Notes under the pieces: model-generated | Database searches by the model: none | Told to the model about the DNA's origin: nothing | Seen by the model: the letters and a program-made list of their open reading frames with translations, nothing else | Source of the DNA: Allium sativum | Taxonomy: Eukaryota; Streptophyta; Magnoliopsida; Asparagales; Amaryllidaceae | Length of the DNA stretch: 64,000 nt | Assembly: GCA_030737875.1 (NCBI GenBank) | Contig: CM060911.1 | Coordinates: 92,834,599 to 92,898,598 of the forward strand | Direction of reading: 5' to 3' | Shown here: positions 24,834 through 38,227 of the stretch, piece after piece | Layout: each line of letters begins with the position of its first letter | Position numbering within the stretch: position 1 is the stretch's first letter | Made by a program: the position numbers and the translations under genes

Positions 24834-27658
24834 TTGTTTATTTTCTTTTAATAAACTTCCTTTAAAATAATATATTTAAAAATTAATTTTTAGTTATAAA
24901 AATAAATTTATAACTTCAAATCTATCGATTTACTTGACGGTAAATCACTCTTTATAAAATAGTATATATTCGGGCCATTTTCTATAAATCCCCCAACCAA
25001 TACTATATATTGATTCAAACTCAACAACATTCAACAATCTACAGGTTTTAAAGTCAACGAGGTTTAATCAGTTCATATATAATATGAAATAAACAACATA
25101 CTAAATATTTGAGGAATCTGGTTTGATTCCCCCTACCCGTTCTTCCCTGCAACACAGATCATTATAATATTTCATATCGGCATATAAAAATATATTAAAC
25201 GACGATAATATAATTAACGCCAACCATTAAATCAACCATAGGCATTCAAGGCATCCAATCAACCAATTAGATTTAATTATATGAATTTAGCACATCATAA
25301 CATTTCAGAAATGTGTGAGAACTAACTCACCTTTTTGCGATTGACGGTTCACGTGTTGTTTCGTATAATTTTAAACAAGCGCTTAAAATTATATGAAATT
25401 ACGACTGCATCCAATTCTGACTGAACCAGCTTGTATGTGTAGCCTATGTTGCCACAATACCAACGGATCCACTTTCGTTTTAATCCGATAATGTATGCCC
25501 GAGATACGGCTGTTACAATATTCAAATTGGTTTAAACTAACTATCGTTAAATATTAAAATTTATAATCTTAATTGTTAATTATTAACACTAATAAACAAT
25601 CAGTTAATTACCTTTTAAACTAACGATCCACATCATTCCCAATATACTGTTTACTAGCGCGTTCTTGCCCAATTGTCTCAGCTCAAACCCAATTCTTCCT
25701 TTTTATTCTAGCCACATATATATATATATGAATTGAGATAATTAAATAACTATAACCTTAAATTATTAGTTAATGATTACCTTAATTATCTCCACACGGT
25801 TTTATCATTGTACTCAGGCAAATCTTGACTGCTTAATCTCTACTTTTTTTTCCTTGTGCCCGAACAAACCCAGACCATCGTTTTTGCCTGAAGCTTTTCG
25901 GCCATAATGAACCATCCACTAGAAAACGAAACATATAACTTCTGTTCGTTGTTCAACTCCGGTTTTATTTCCCAACTCCCACCTATATGCCTCCCCCTTC
26001 TATTTGAATGGCAGTTTCCACTATGGATGGTCAGAGCTTCGCATTTCCACACTCTTGACAGTAGCCTACTAAAACCGAAGTCTATTCCTCAGCAAAATGC
26101 TTCCTGTTCTGTTTCCCAATGCATAACACTCTTCTTAACTTTATTAATAAATTCATGAAACTAAATTAACTCTAATATATGTTTAAACATGTGATTACCA
26201 TATTAAACTCTTCTTCCCCATTGTTATATTCCGCACGCCATCTTTCTAGGATTCCCTTTGCAAAACTTTTAGCATCCAGTCTTATGCCAAGCCAACGTTG
26301 ACCAAAGCACCACATACAACTCTTCCGCCTGAAGACCCCAGGCTGACCACTTCCGAACTTGACGCCCCAAGTTCAACTCCTCATATATGATGCAGAACCG
26401 AACTGCTACAGTGCCGACACCACTAACTTCGCGAACTCCGGTTGTTCGTCAACTCCCGCTGTTGCTTCTTCAGTTCGTCGGACTTCACCTGACACCTCCG
26501 GCAACACACCCATTCAACGGCATCAAAATCCGCACCAGTTTCAACGAGTCCCTCTTTGTGGCTCCCCTCACCAACCCTTCCTCTTTCTTGTTCTTCCCAT
26601 GTTCTTGTGCACTCATGTAAATTATCTCTATATATCTGTTTTGCACTTCTCACATATGCATCATTTGTCATAACCTAGCTTATAGTTTGGTTCCTTTTCT
26701 ATGTTGTACAATCAGCCTTCATATGGGTTTACTTGTCCATTTCACTTTGTTGTTTATTAGTGTATGTGTCAGAACACATCTCTGTTTTAAATTGCACCTT
26801 ATTTTGCTTTTCGTTTGGTTTCATGAGCATGCAACAGGCACAAAACCATGGCCTGTCTCCTCTTGCTCTTCATCTTCAGTTTCCTGAAGCACCCCTTCAT
26901 CCCACCGCAACTTAATCCTCTCATGCATTCCCACTCTACTTCTCTGCCAAATGAAGATGGAAACTTTCTATCACCGTTACTCACCAAACATTTCGCAATG
27001 CTATTTATCATGCTGAACCCCAAAATCAAATACCCAATAACCCATTCAGGGCTCCAAACTTGTTGCACCACAAAGAAGAGATCCATACGAGTTGCAACAT
27101 ATTGGTTTTAACATTTCTAGTGGGGAGTTTGGTTGGTATTAGTTATTTCCGCCATTAAAACGTTGAAACGTTGGAGTTTGCTTGAAGAAACATGTTGGAG
27201 ATCCTGGGGTATTTATATTATCGCAGCGCCGTGGGTGCCAAGGAATAGAATACCCATAGGATGTACACCTCCCCGATAGCTTTGCAGATTTCCTAGTTGT
27301 TGACAAGCCTTAAGATGTAGGGTTGTAGAATAGTGTAATTTCCAAAGTATGAGCTGTGCTAAGGTCCGCATTGCTATGTTTAGTAGATATAGGCATGTGG
27401 CTGTATTCTTAGCTTGCGTGACTTATTTTGGTGTGGCCTTTCAAAGCATGACTTCATGCTGAAGGGTTAAGTAGCAGGCGTATGGAGGAAGGCTAGTTGA
27501 AGTGGACGTGCACGAATATTAATACACACCTATGCTTCTAGTCTAAAATATAGGATGAGCTTTCATTACTTGGCCATGAAGTTTGAGGGGCATGGGCTAT
27601 CTTGAGTTGTTCATTTCCAAAGTCATGTTAAGTCGGATGTGATATGAAAATATATAGA
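21699..27658 (-). mobile_element. Element B, 3' LTR, left segment
   Basis: Starts TGTAGTGACCCC and matches the B 5' LTR at 60675 onward, with about 13 differences in the first 170 bases. It continues in register to about 24343, where the 5' copy is broken by element F. The LTR contains an AT microsatellite at 24802-24828 and a GC-richer block at 25840-27110. At 27658 it is cut by element A and resumes at 58390, giving a total LTR length of about 7.06 kb. The open frames at 25840-27111 have no family signature and overlap each other on both strands; I do not call genes there. Confidence 0.8.
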
Positions 27659-27861
27659 TGTGACGATCCCAAAATCCAAGGTGCAGTATTAAGGATAATT
27701 ATTGGAATATAACACATCAATCATCATAGCAGAGTACAGATAATAGCAAAAAAAAAATAGAATAATTTTTATATGGATATGACAGCGGAATCACAACATG
27801 TAACAACATCAGAATAGCACAGTGTAGGATATAACTTAGTAAATAAAAGGGAAGTGATCAT

Positions 27862-28000
27862 TCATCATCGCCAGAGGCGGAATATATACATGCAGTGAGA
27901 CATAATAAGGGTATCAGTCTACATCGCCGAAGGCGGTACATATACATACGATAATAAGTACTGAAAGTAAACAGTCTGCATCGCCAGTGGCGGAATCATA
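27862..28000 (-). repeat. Triplicated GCC/GGC hairpin in the A 3' LTR
   Basis: Three copies of CATCGCC-nnn-GGCGG at 27866, 27922 and 27979 (spacing 56-57 bp), each a small self-complementary stem separated by AT-rich DNA. The same trio lies at 52695, 52751 and 52809 in the other LTR, about 320-210 nt upstream of the LTR end on the transcript. The position suggests an RNA structure in the 5' leader; this is inference. Confidence 0.75.
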
Positions 28001-31000
28001 ATATAAGTACAATAATGGCGGAAAATGTCAAAGTCATCTCTGTGAAGTCTGCCTCGCCATGAGCCAAAATGCACTCTATGCAACAGTGCAGAGCCAAAAA
28101 CAACCTGTCACCTGTGAACTAGGCTGCCCGTGTGGAAATAAGGGCACCCGCGTTTGCAAAGTGAAACAAACAATGAGTCAGTCATGGGGACTGGTATGAG
28201 GAATCTATTTAACCGTTTAAACAACAGTAATAAGCAAATCATAGGACCACGCCACTTTCGCGGAATGGGTTTACTCCAGTGATTGCTGGTGCATTTAAAA
28301 CCAAGCAAATTCTTTAAAACAACGCAATGCTTTTAAAAAAAAATGAAGCCATTATAAGACTCAAGTCCCATCATGCAATGCAACGCAAGCCGGAGGATAG
28401 AGTTTTACCTTATAATTGCCAAATATGCTTAATACGTGTAAAGCAAAATCATTTGATATTATTACTAGTGCATATATGTTTCAAAAGCGGATAACATCAT
28501 AAATATCAATCATAGACGGCATAGCTACCATATACTATGTCGCCGTACTAGTTCTACAATCGAATCTGTTTTTTCGTATTGGGAATTGGATTTCCGTCAT
28601 GAGTCGAGGCAAGGGGCAAGCTCCTCTCCGCTTCGAGACATTCTAGCAAATGCCTCAGGACTCCACACTCTGGGTAACCCTGGATCTTCAGGGTCGGTCC
28701 TCTCTTACGTTTGAGGATTGGCAATTCCTGAACACACGTTTCCCGGTCCTTACAGACCTATAATCGAGGCGCCTTGCATTCCAACAACCACATGGGTGAA
28801 AAATAGATATAAATGTCAGGGCTGGTAAGTGACTGACACCACCATAGCTAGAAAGAAACGTCGTACTCTCCCTGCAGTCCGTATCCCGTTTTTAACTCAT
28901 ACCGGGGTGTGAGGCTCGCGAATCCACGCTATACACAATGCCAGGCCACGTAGACCGTGCTTTGATCATCAACCACAAGACTTTGCTTTGCAACAGAAGC
29001 CTTGATCACAGCATCTTGGCATGCCATATAGGCAATCCACTCCATACGACTGATTTCTATCGATATATAACCTCTGAGCTCGTACGTCTCAGAGAAGGGC
29101 GTTAATCAAAAGAATAAATTCTCCGCCGCCAAACAGATATATATTTAACAGAGATCAATCAGTATAGAACAAAATCCAATGTCAGACACACAGTCCATTT
29201 AAAAGTCCGTTCTAGGTCTGAACGAAACCGCAGGCGTCAAATTCCTCGTATATCCATCCAATCAACGCATACGTTCAGACTGCTACTACTTTTGTTCCTT
29301 CACGGTAGCTACTCCAGTCAGGAACCTCAACAGCGCCCATCCAACCGATACGAAGATCGTCGGTCTTGAATCGTCTTTGTATTTTCCAATTCGAATCGCT
29401 CGATAAATTATTTGAAACGAGGGTTAGCTCGGCCATTTCAAATAATTCACGTAATTAGAATTTAAATCAATTCTTTCCATGGTTATATTATTTGACATCC
29501 ATATTTCAGTTCTTTAGTGTTATTTTCGTGTCAAAACCTTACAACCATCAAATATCAAACAGATCAAGCCAAATTGGTTTATTTCCAATCTATGATGCTT
29601 ATAATATTTTATAATGATTTTTCGCCATTTTTATTTATTTAAAAATGGCCATATTTAATTAAACGACGTTTCAGGTCATGCCGTGGCACTGGCGCTGTTT
29701 TTCCTCTAATTTGTTTTACACATATCGGAAAATCTAACTGTTGGATTTCTACAAAGTCTATATCAGTGGGAAGGTATTCCCAAAGCGAACCCAACGGTTC
29801 CAGTTTCGTGAAAATACGACAGTCGGATCTTCCACACTAATCGTTTGAAGTTACGGTTTCAAAATTCGAACTGCAGCGTCGTTATTCGATTTAATTTAAT
29901 TATATTTATATTTATATATAAATATAAACGATTCTGGCGCTGTTTTTCTTCAAATTTGAATTAAACATTCCGGACAATCCAACCGTTGGATTTTTACAAG
30001 GTTGGTGCCGTTGGAAAGATATTTCCAAGGCGAACCCAACGGTTGCGGTTTCGGGAAAATCCGATGGTCGGATTTCTCGTACTAATCGTTTCTAATTTCG
30101 ATTCCAAAACACGAACTGCACGGCTTCGATTTCCTTTCTATTTTATATATATATATATATATAAATATAGTTCATTCATTTATTTCAAATTCGTTTTCAC
30201 TTCAAATATTTCACTAACGCCTTAATATTTCGAATTTTTTTGCCATAACCTCCTTTGTACGGGAAGGGGTTTGGAAATTTATTGGGCCGTGTTAGGTACC
30301 CAATAAATCCTAAAAAGCATCCACATATTTATAGTGATATATTCTGGTGTTTACGGGGGAGCGTGTATAGATAATAACTCCAGAGAATAAATTCTCGTCA
30401 CCCCGTTCCGTGTGGAAATAAATAGTCCATGTGCCGTATCTAATAACTAGAGAGACGTGATTATTGTCAACTCCAGACCCGTGTGGGGTTTTTATTAATC
30501 TGGCAATTTATCGTTATATTTTATATAGTCCATATCGGTCATCAGTTCAACCTGTAGTATATAATCATCGCCATACAAGTCTCTCGCTCGTGTGGTAAAT
30601 CTTCCACCTCGTCACACAAGCTCCAATTGCTTATATGGAATATGATGAAGTATGTCTATCGTCAAGAAGTATGCCATGTAGTGTAGTTCAGAATTAGTTG
30701 TTACTATCTTATGGCGATGTTAATTATTTCACACAGAATAACCAGCACTCCGCAACCAATGGCATTCACAGGAGTTGATATAAAAATAAAATTGCGCAGC
30801 CAACTCATCAAGGCTTACCTATTTGTCGGGCACGCAAATAATTTCTTTACTCTACAGATAATCCATTTTCCCTGTTCAACACATGTATATATATGTAGAA
30901 CAAAGCTAATAATAATATTTCTAGCAAACTATTATTTATTTCGACGCGTGTGTATTTTATCAAAGCGTATATATGATAAAAGAAATATTTTTATCACCAA

Positions 31001-31084
31001 AAATATTTATTCAACACGTGAATGTTTTTTAACACTTCATATTCACAATAAAGATGTAGATTTTATTATCTATTCATTTTATTT

Positions 31085-31540
31085 TAAAATACGATAACAT
31101 TCAACACATGAATTTCAACTCGACGAATGAATCTCAATTCAACACATGAATATTTTCTATAGTTTGTATATATATAAAAATGTGATATTTATCGCTAAAG
31201 CTATTTGTTTAAATTCAAATAATATTCAACACATTAATTTCGATTCAACGAATGAATTTCAACTCAACACATGAATATTCTCTATAGTTCGTATATATAT
31301 AAAAATGTGATTTTTATCGCTAAAGCTATTTGTTTAAATTCAAATAATATTCAACACATGAATTTCGATTCAACGAATGAATCAACTCAACACATGAATA
31401 TTCTCTATAGTTCGTATATATATAAATGTGATTTTTATCGCTAAAACTATTTGTTTAAAATTCAAATAATATTCAACACATGAATTTCGATTCAACGAAT
31501 GAATTTCAACTCAACACATGAATATTAGTTTCAACAAAGG
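31085..31540 (-). repeat. ~122-bp tandem repeats in the A 3' LTR
   Basis: Three full units and a partial one. Each carries AATATTCAACACATGAAT, a CTATAGTTCGTATATATA block and TTTTTATCGCTAAA. Spacing of the AATATTCAAC marker is 125 then 122 bp (31221, 31346, 31468). The short motif TTCAACACATG / TTCAACGAATG recurs inside and around the units. Confidence 0.8.
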
Positions 31541-31925
31541 TAATTTATTTCAACGAATGAAAATTATTCTAACACATGAATATTTCAGAAAATTTCGGCA
31601 GCATAACAGCAGGGTAGTTAAAACCGGGACTGTCCCTAGTACGGCTCCTCGCTCTACCTTAAAACCTAGCGGTTTTTGACAATGGGGATCATGCATCTAG
31701 TTCGCACGCAGGCGACATGTTTTATTCTCAATTCCACAATCCTATTCTAATTTGTTTCAACCACAAGAGGGTATTTTTCAACCACAAAGGTATTTTTCAA
31801 CCACAAAGGTATTTTTCAACCACAATATCAACCACAAACAATTATTTCCAACCATTCGTCATACCATATAATATCACACCAATCACAAGCAATAAATATC
31901 GCCCATGGTCTGTGGACGAGGGGAG

Positions 31926-31964
<39 letters not shown>

Positions 31965-32389
31965 TATTTCTATAATTCACTTGCATTTCATCACAATTCA
32001 AAGCATATATGTTTCATACAACGCTTGTATAATTTATACATCGCTAATATAACTTATACAACACATGTACATGAGGTATACAATGCGTATATAATTTACA
32101 CTTCGCTTATATAATTTACACAACGCGATTCCATTCACACAATTTAGTTTAGATTCCTTACACTGGTTTTTGCAGTGCTAAAAATCGTAGGAAGATCAGA
32201 AAAATCCGCGGCTTCTGCTAGATGGTAGAGAGCCTCCTTGCGGTCACGGTGTCTCCTGTTTCATCAAATTTCGTTAACGAACGAAAAAGATACTATTTTT
32301 CAAAGTTTTGCAACACTTAAAAGTGTTATTTTCAATTCAGAATAATAAAGGTCGAACCTTTATATTTCATTCAGAACTAGGTTTGGGAT

Positions 32390-32706
32390 TTTCGCGAAAA
32401 CGGTGGCACGTGAGAACGATCGGGGGTGCTGACGTGGAAGGGGACGGCGAGGGCTTCACGGCGCTGGTGGTTTGAGGGGGTGCGGTGGCAGATCGGAGCG
32501 GTGGCGGCGCTGGGAAGTCGATGACTTCCTGGCTTCGATTTAGGCGGAGGAGGTGATGGTGGAGGTCGTGTCGGGGTCGGATGTGAAGAGGGGGCGAAGG
32601 CGAGTCGAGTGGTGGTGGTGGCGTCGGCTGTAGGTGGCGGTGGCGGCCGAAAAAGGAGAGGGAAGGTTTGAACGACGTGAACCGTTGATGGGAGGGTGGC
32701 GGCTAG
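32390..32706 (-). other. GC-rich leader block in the A 3' LTR
   Basis: A GC-rich island in an AT-rich LTR, about 0.85-1.17 kb from the LTR start on the coding strand. Minus-strand reading is Pro/Ser/Thr-rich and breaks into different frames in the two LTR copies, so coding is unlikely. Blocks of the same kind occur at 57222-57545 and in both D LTRs, which fits a transcribed leader downstream of an LTR promoter (inference). Confidence 0.5.
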
Positions 32707-33559
32707 GGTTTTCCGTGGTTTTTATTTTTTTTTGAAAGAAAAAATCCTATTGGCCGAGGATTTATAGGAAATTTTAAATAGTGTTTTTACAAACGAACTC
32801 GAAATCAAACCCAACGACTGTCGCCCCTAGCCAAATACCCCCATTCCGGACACAATGGGATATGTTTCGTTAGCCATTTCGACTGTTACAGTCAGTTATT
32901 TTTCAAATTAAAATATAAAACATTAAATATTTAATTTGAACGTACATTTCAATTTGCCAGGGCCATAAACTGAATCAAAATATTCCAGAAAAATAAATCT
33001 AGCTTTGTTTTGACGATACGGTCCCAACAAAACTAGTTTCGTCGAATTCTGAGCTCGTTTGAAAAATGGCCATTTTTAGGTCGACCCATTTTAACAGAAA
33101 TTGACCAATCACATTTTATTTTTCCCCGCTCACATACTAGCTTCAAAAATTATGAAATTTGAAACCTAGCAATAGTTTGACATCCCGGACCCAACAAAAG
33201 TAGTTTCGTCGAATTCCGAGGTCGTATACAAAATATCTATTTCCAAGGGCTATATATGCTATATAGCGACCTTTCTGAAAATTCATTTGGCCATAACTTT
33301 TGATTCCCGCTATGAAACTTTGATTTTTCAGATTCGTTAGAAAGGTATTCATAAATAGATTTAAATATTTTCAGTTTCGCTAAAATCCGTTATATTTTCC
33401 ACCCGGTACAGTCAGATAAAGTTTGTATTCAAAATTTCAGAATGCCTTACTATACCCAATTCTTTATTTTATTGAAATATGTTATTTCAATTATTCAAAT
33501 TCTTTGGTAATAACCAATTATAAAAATTTAAATTGGTTCACATTTTCCGGGTTATTACA

Positions 33560-33576
33560 ATCTCCTCCACTTAAAA
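33560..33576 (-). promoter_or_regulatory. Polypurine tract of element A
   Basis: On the minus strand AAGTGGAGGAGAT followed at once by the LTR start TGTAATAACCCGG. This purine tract would prime plus-strand DNA synthesis and marks the 3' LTR boundary. Confidence 0.85.
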
Positions 33577-33660
33577 CTTTTCGTCCTCGAAAAGGAAATA
33601 ACAGCAAAGTAGGAAATAAAATGTAAATGCAATGTATTGTAAAGGTACCTTGCACCGGAG

Positions 33661-36510
33661 TTAGTCAGAGATGTCCACTCTGCATTTTGGGTAGTCTTGT
33701 TTAATGCTTTCCTCAGTCTCCCAAGTACAGTCTCTAGGATCACTACTCCACTGCACTTTGACTAAATGAATCTTTTTGCTCCTTAGCTCTCTAGATTCTT
33801 TGCCAACAATTTTTAATGGCTCTCTTCTGAGCGCTAATTCTGGAGTTATGTCTATATCCTGTTGCGCTGCTTCCTCTACAACAAATCTGGATCATGAACA
33901 TGTTTTCTGAGTTGAGACACGTGGAATACATCATGTACACCAGGCAACCAATCAGGTAATGAAACCCTATATGCAAGTGTTCCAATCCGTTCAAGTATAG
34001 GAAAGAGACCAATAAATCTCGGTGCCAACTTCCCATTCTTGCCAAATCTGATTACTCCCCGCATTGGAGAAACTCTTAAATAAACATAATCGCCAACGGC
34101 AAATGATAAGTCTCTTCTTCTCGCATCAGCATAACTTTTCTGTCGGCTCTGTGCGGTTTTCAATCGCTTCTTAATGAAATTGACTTTATCTGATGCTTCT
34201 CGAATCATATCGGGCCCTAGCACAAGTCTGTTGCCAGGTTCTACCCAACATGCGGGAGATCTGCACGGTCTACCGTATAATGCTTCAAATGGAGACATTC
34301 CCAAACTTGCTTGATAGCTATTGTTATACGAGAATTCGGTTAAATGTAAGTGATCTTCCCATGAGCCTCCAAAATCAATAACGCAAGCCCGCAGTAAATC
34401 TTCTAGAATTCTATTCACCTGCTCGGTTTGGCCGTCTGTCTGAGGGTGATAAGCGGTGCTTAGGTTCAACTTGGTTCCCAATTCATTTTGGAATGCTTCC
34501 CAGAACTTGCTAGTAAATAGGGGATCTCTATCACTGACTATATTGAGCGGCACTCCATGTAGTTTAACTATTTCTTTGAAGTAAATCTGTGCTAAACTTT
34601 GAGCCGTTCTGTTGGATTATAAAATGGGCAGTCTTCGTGAAGCGATCTACGATTACCCATATACTGTCGTTTCCTTTCTTAGTTCGAGGCAAGCCATCAA
34701 TGAAGTCCATCGAAATTTGCTCCCACTTCCATCCTGGAATTTCTAATGGTTGTAATAATCCAGCCAACTTCTGCTGATCGCTCTTAACTAGCTGACAAGT
34801 GGAGCATCTACTAACATATAATGAAATATCTCTTTTCATTGACCTCCACCAGAATGTACGTTTGATATCGTTTTACATTTTGCTCACACCGGGATGGATA
34901 CTTAATTTGGACTTGTGGCACTCATCAAGTATTTCTCTTCGAAGCTTGGAAGATTTGGGATGCAAATTATGCCCTTTAATCTTAGAACTCCTTTGTCATC
35001 GAGTCGGAAACTTGTGGATTCACCTCCCTTGACTCTCTGACTGACTCTCTGAATAAATTCATCGTCTTTCTTAAGGGTCGAGATCCTGTTAATTAATGAA
35101 GACGTGATGACAAAACTGGCGATGATTTCATTCTTTCTGCTGAGCGCATCTGCTACAACATTGGTTTTCCCTAGAATGTATAGAATCTCAAAATCGTATG
35201 CTGCAAGGAATTCTAACCAACGCTGTTGTCTCAAGTTTAGATACTTCTGAGTGAATAGATATTTCAAGGATTGATGATCGGTAAATAGTTCGAACTTCTC
35301 GCCCAATAAATAATGCCTCCAGATTCTCAAAGCAAACACGATAGCTAATAACTCAAGATCATTAGTAGCATAGTTTCTTTCATGCAGCTTCAGTTGACGG
35401 CTGGCATAAGCGACCACTTGGCCTTTTTGCATTAATACTGCGCCTAGCCCTCTAATAGAAGCGTCTGTCCATACAGTCAAGTCTTGGTTGCCTTCTATAA
35501 TTGTCAATACTGGAGCGGTTGTCAACTTCAGTTTCAGCTCCTGGAAAGCTTCTTCACATTCGGGAGTCCATTTGAATTTCTCATGCTTCTTTGTAAGCTT
35601 TGTCAATACACCAGATATCTTTGAAAAATCCTGAACGAATTTCCGATAGTAACTAGCCAATCCTAGGAAACTTCGAACTTCATTGGGGGTAGTAGGTTGT
35701 TTCCAGTTCTGAATCGCTGTAATTTTGCTTGGATCTACAGCAATCCCTTCTTTTGATACGACATGGCCAAGGAACTTAACTTCATCCTGCCAAAAGACAC
35801 ACTTAGAAAATTTAGCTTTCAAGACATTTCTCCTTAGAATTTTCAACACTTGTTCTAAATGTTTTGCATGCTCGCCTTCCGACTTGGAGTAGATTAAAAT
35901 GTCATCGATGAAGACTAGAACAAATTTATTCAATACACCACGGAACACTCTATTCATAAGATCGACGAAGTATGCCGGAGCGTTACACAAGCCGAACGGC
36001 ATTACTAACCATTCGTAGAATAAATCACGACCCCTGAAGGCTGTCAAAGGAACACAGTCTTCTGCTATACGTAATTGGTGGAAACCTGTAGCTAGGTCCA
36101 TTCGGGAGAATACTGTCGCTCCATTTAACTGATCTAACAGATCGTCTATACGAGGCAAGGGATATTTGTTCTTCAGTGTCTGCTTATTGAGATCTCGGTA
36201 ATCAACACAAAGTCTTAGAGTACCGTCTGATTTCGGGACAAATAATACTACTGCTCCCCAAGCTGAAAAGCTCGGTCTGATCAGACCTTTCCAAAGCAAT
36301 TCTCGGGTTTGACTACCTAACTCTTCTTTTTCTTTCGGGGCCATTCTTCTAAATGGATGTACTACTGGTCGGGCGTTTGGAATTAGATCTATTCTAAATT
36401 CAATCTCTCTTTGCGGCGGTAAGTTTTCTACTTCTTCAAACACATCCGCATAGTTTTTAACGACCGATATCTTTTCTAATGAAGGGGGAGTAACTTCTAA
36501 AGAAGACCAA
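33661..36510 (-). pseudogene. pol: Element A pol: RT, RNase H, integrase, chromodomain-like tail
   Basis: Ty3/gypsy chromovirus polyprotein, downstream half. From 36510 to about 34950 one frame holds RT ([38 protein letters not shown], and the active site [10 protein letters not shown]) and RNase H ([40 protein letters not shown]). After a frameshift near 34950 and a TAA come the integrase zinc finger and core (CSTCQLVKSDQQKL, MDFIDGLP). Another frameshift near 34580 precedes SDRDPLF, TAYHPQTDGQTEQVNR and the GPY/F-like KLAPRFIGLFPILERIG. The frame stops at 33876; a one-base shift continues into a chromodomain-like tail (LVKVQWSS, CTWETEESIKQDYP) ending at 33661. Domain order suggests the Tekay/Del lineage. 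Catalytic residues persist, but the ORF is dead. Confidence 0.92.
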
Positions 36511-37441
36511 TGTAATAACCCGGAAAATCTGGCCAGTTTAAAATTTTTATTTTGGTAATTTTAGCGAATTTTGATTATTTAAAATTAATTATTTTAAATA
36601 ATATCGACGAGAAATTTATTTTGAATATGATTCGAACGTATATATTATATACGCCGTCGTTAGAATATAAATAATTATATATAATTATAAAAGGAATTGA
36701 AAATGGCGCGGTAGTTCGATAATTCGATTTCAAACTTCAATTGAATGTATCGGGTGCAAAACAACCCGGATTTTAGTGAAACCAAAAACATTAGGATCTA
36801 ATTGACAATATCTTTCCAACGAATCCGAAAAATCAAAATTTCATAGCGGGAATCAAAAGATATGTCTAGTTGAAAATTCTGAATAGTCGCTATGGAATTT
36901 AGGCCCTTAAAAATGGAAATTTTGCAAACGACCTCGGATTTCAACGAAACCACTTTTGTTGGGTCCGCAGTATCAAATTTTTGCTAGATTCCAAATTTCA
37001 TTATTTTTCGAATCAATATGTGAGCGTGGCAAAGAGAAACGCGTTTGACCAGTTTCAGTTGATTTTAATCGACTGGAAAATGACCATTTTTCTAACGGTC
37101 TCAGAATTTGACGAAACTAGTTTTGTTAGGACCGTATCGTCAATACGAAGCTAGAGAATATTTTTCTGGAATTTTTCGAGTTAGTATGTGACCCCGGTAA
37201 ATTGAAATGCACGTTCAAATTCAATATATAGAGTTATATGTTGATTTTAACGGAAACTGATCGAAACGACTGAATCAGCTTGCGATACATATCCCATTGT
37301 GTTCGGAATGAGGGTAATTAGCTATGGGCGACAGGCGGTGGGTCTCGTTTCGAGGTCGAAAATAAAAGTTGCTTTTTGAAATTAAATAATTAAATAAATT
37401 AAAAATTAAAATCTCTCCCTTCCCTCTCCTTATTCATTCAG

Positions 37442-37750
37442 CCCCCCCCCCCCCCCCGATTAAATTCATTCGAACAAAAAAAAGAAAAATCAAATCAGAG
37501 AGGGGCGACGCGGAGTGGGGAACCCACCGCCGACGCCATCGCGCCCCCCTCAGGAGGTGCGCCGCCACCTCCAGCTACCCCCCATCCGCACCCGCCCCCT
37601 CCGCAGCCTCATCCCCCTCGATTCTCTCTCCCCTGTCGAAAATGTCCGCACCCCACCCGTCGAGACCCTAAAATCAACGCAGCCGCCACCACCTCGCCTA
37701 GATCCTGGCCGCCGCTGACGGTCAGCCCCCCCTCCTTAAAGCAAGGTAAG
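37442..37750 (+). promoter_or_regulatory. C-tract and GC-rich leader with splice-donor-like site (D 5' LTR)
   Basis: C16 at 37442-37457, then a GC-rich stretch rich in CCGCC and CCCC, ending GCAAG|GTAAGT at 37746. The second LTR has C10 at 45171-45180 and the same donor at 45477. A GC-rich 5' leader exon and intron inside the LTR is a reasonable reading. The 67-residue open frame here is frame-broken in the other copy, so I do not call it coding. Confidence 0.45.
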
Positions 37751-38227
37751 TTTTCTAATTTTCTTTTATGATTTATTTTATTTTATTTAACATTTAAAAC
37801 TAATTTTAGTTATAAAACTATTTATTTTAAAGTTAGGATTTTGTTTTATGAAAGGAATAATTTTTATTTAAGAAAAGTAGTGTTTTTAAAATAAAAAGAT
37901 TCGATTTTTGCATTAGCAAAGAAGACGAGATTTTTTATAATGTAAAGACGAGATTTTTTATAATGTAAAGACGAGATTTTTATAGAAGTAAAGGAATTAT
38001 TTTTATAAGGTAGTAAGATAAAAATTCGATCTTTATTATGTAGGAGGTATAAAAATATAATTTTTATTATGTTGAAGAAGTAAAAATATAATTTTTATAT
38101 GGTTATGATAATAAAAATTCAATCTTTATTTTTGAAAAGGCGAAATCTTTATATAGAGAATAGCGAGGTAAAAATATAATTTTTATCTATATAGTAGCAA
38201 TGTAAAAATGAAATTTATCCATATAGC

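Larger units (their letters stand above)
27659..33559 (-). mobile_element. Element A, 3' LTR (5.9 kb)
   Basis: On the plus strand it runs from TGTGACGATCCC to GGGTTATTACA, 5,901 bp, and matches 52487-58384 end to end. The preceding ATAGA (27654-27658) is repeated at 58385-58389 as a 5-bp target duplication. Inside are three GCC/GGC hairpin repeats (27862-28000), a tandem array of about 122-125 bp units (31085-31540), a 19-bp GTATTTTTCAACCACAAAG run (31750-31835), an AT run near 31925-31960 and a GC-rich leader (32390-32706). No protein in this LTR is convincing, although several open frames are conserved between the two copies. Confidence 0.9.

Noticed and set aside
25840..27111. Cluster of overlapping open frames in the GC-richer part of the B LTR
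   Set aside because: Frames overlap on both strands, show no domain, and the position matches the leader blocks of the other LTRs.
30711..31097. 128-residue open frame in the A 3' LTR
   Set aside because: AT-rich, truncated in the other LTR copy (55542-55808), no family signature, and on the strand opposite to the element.
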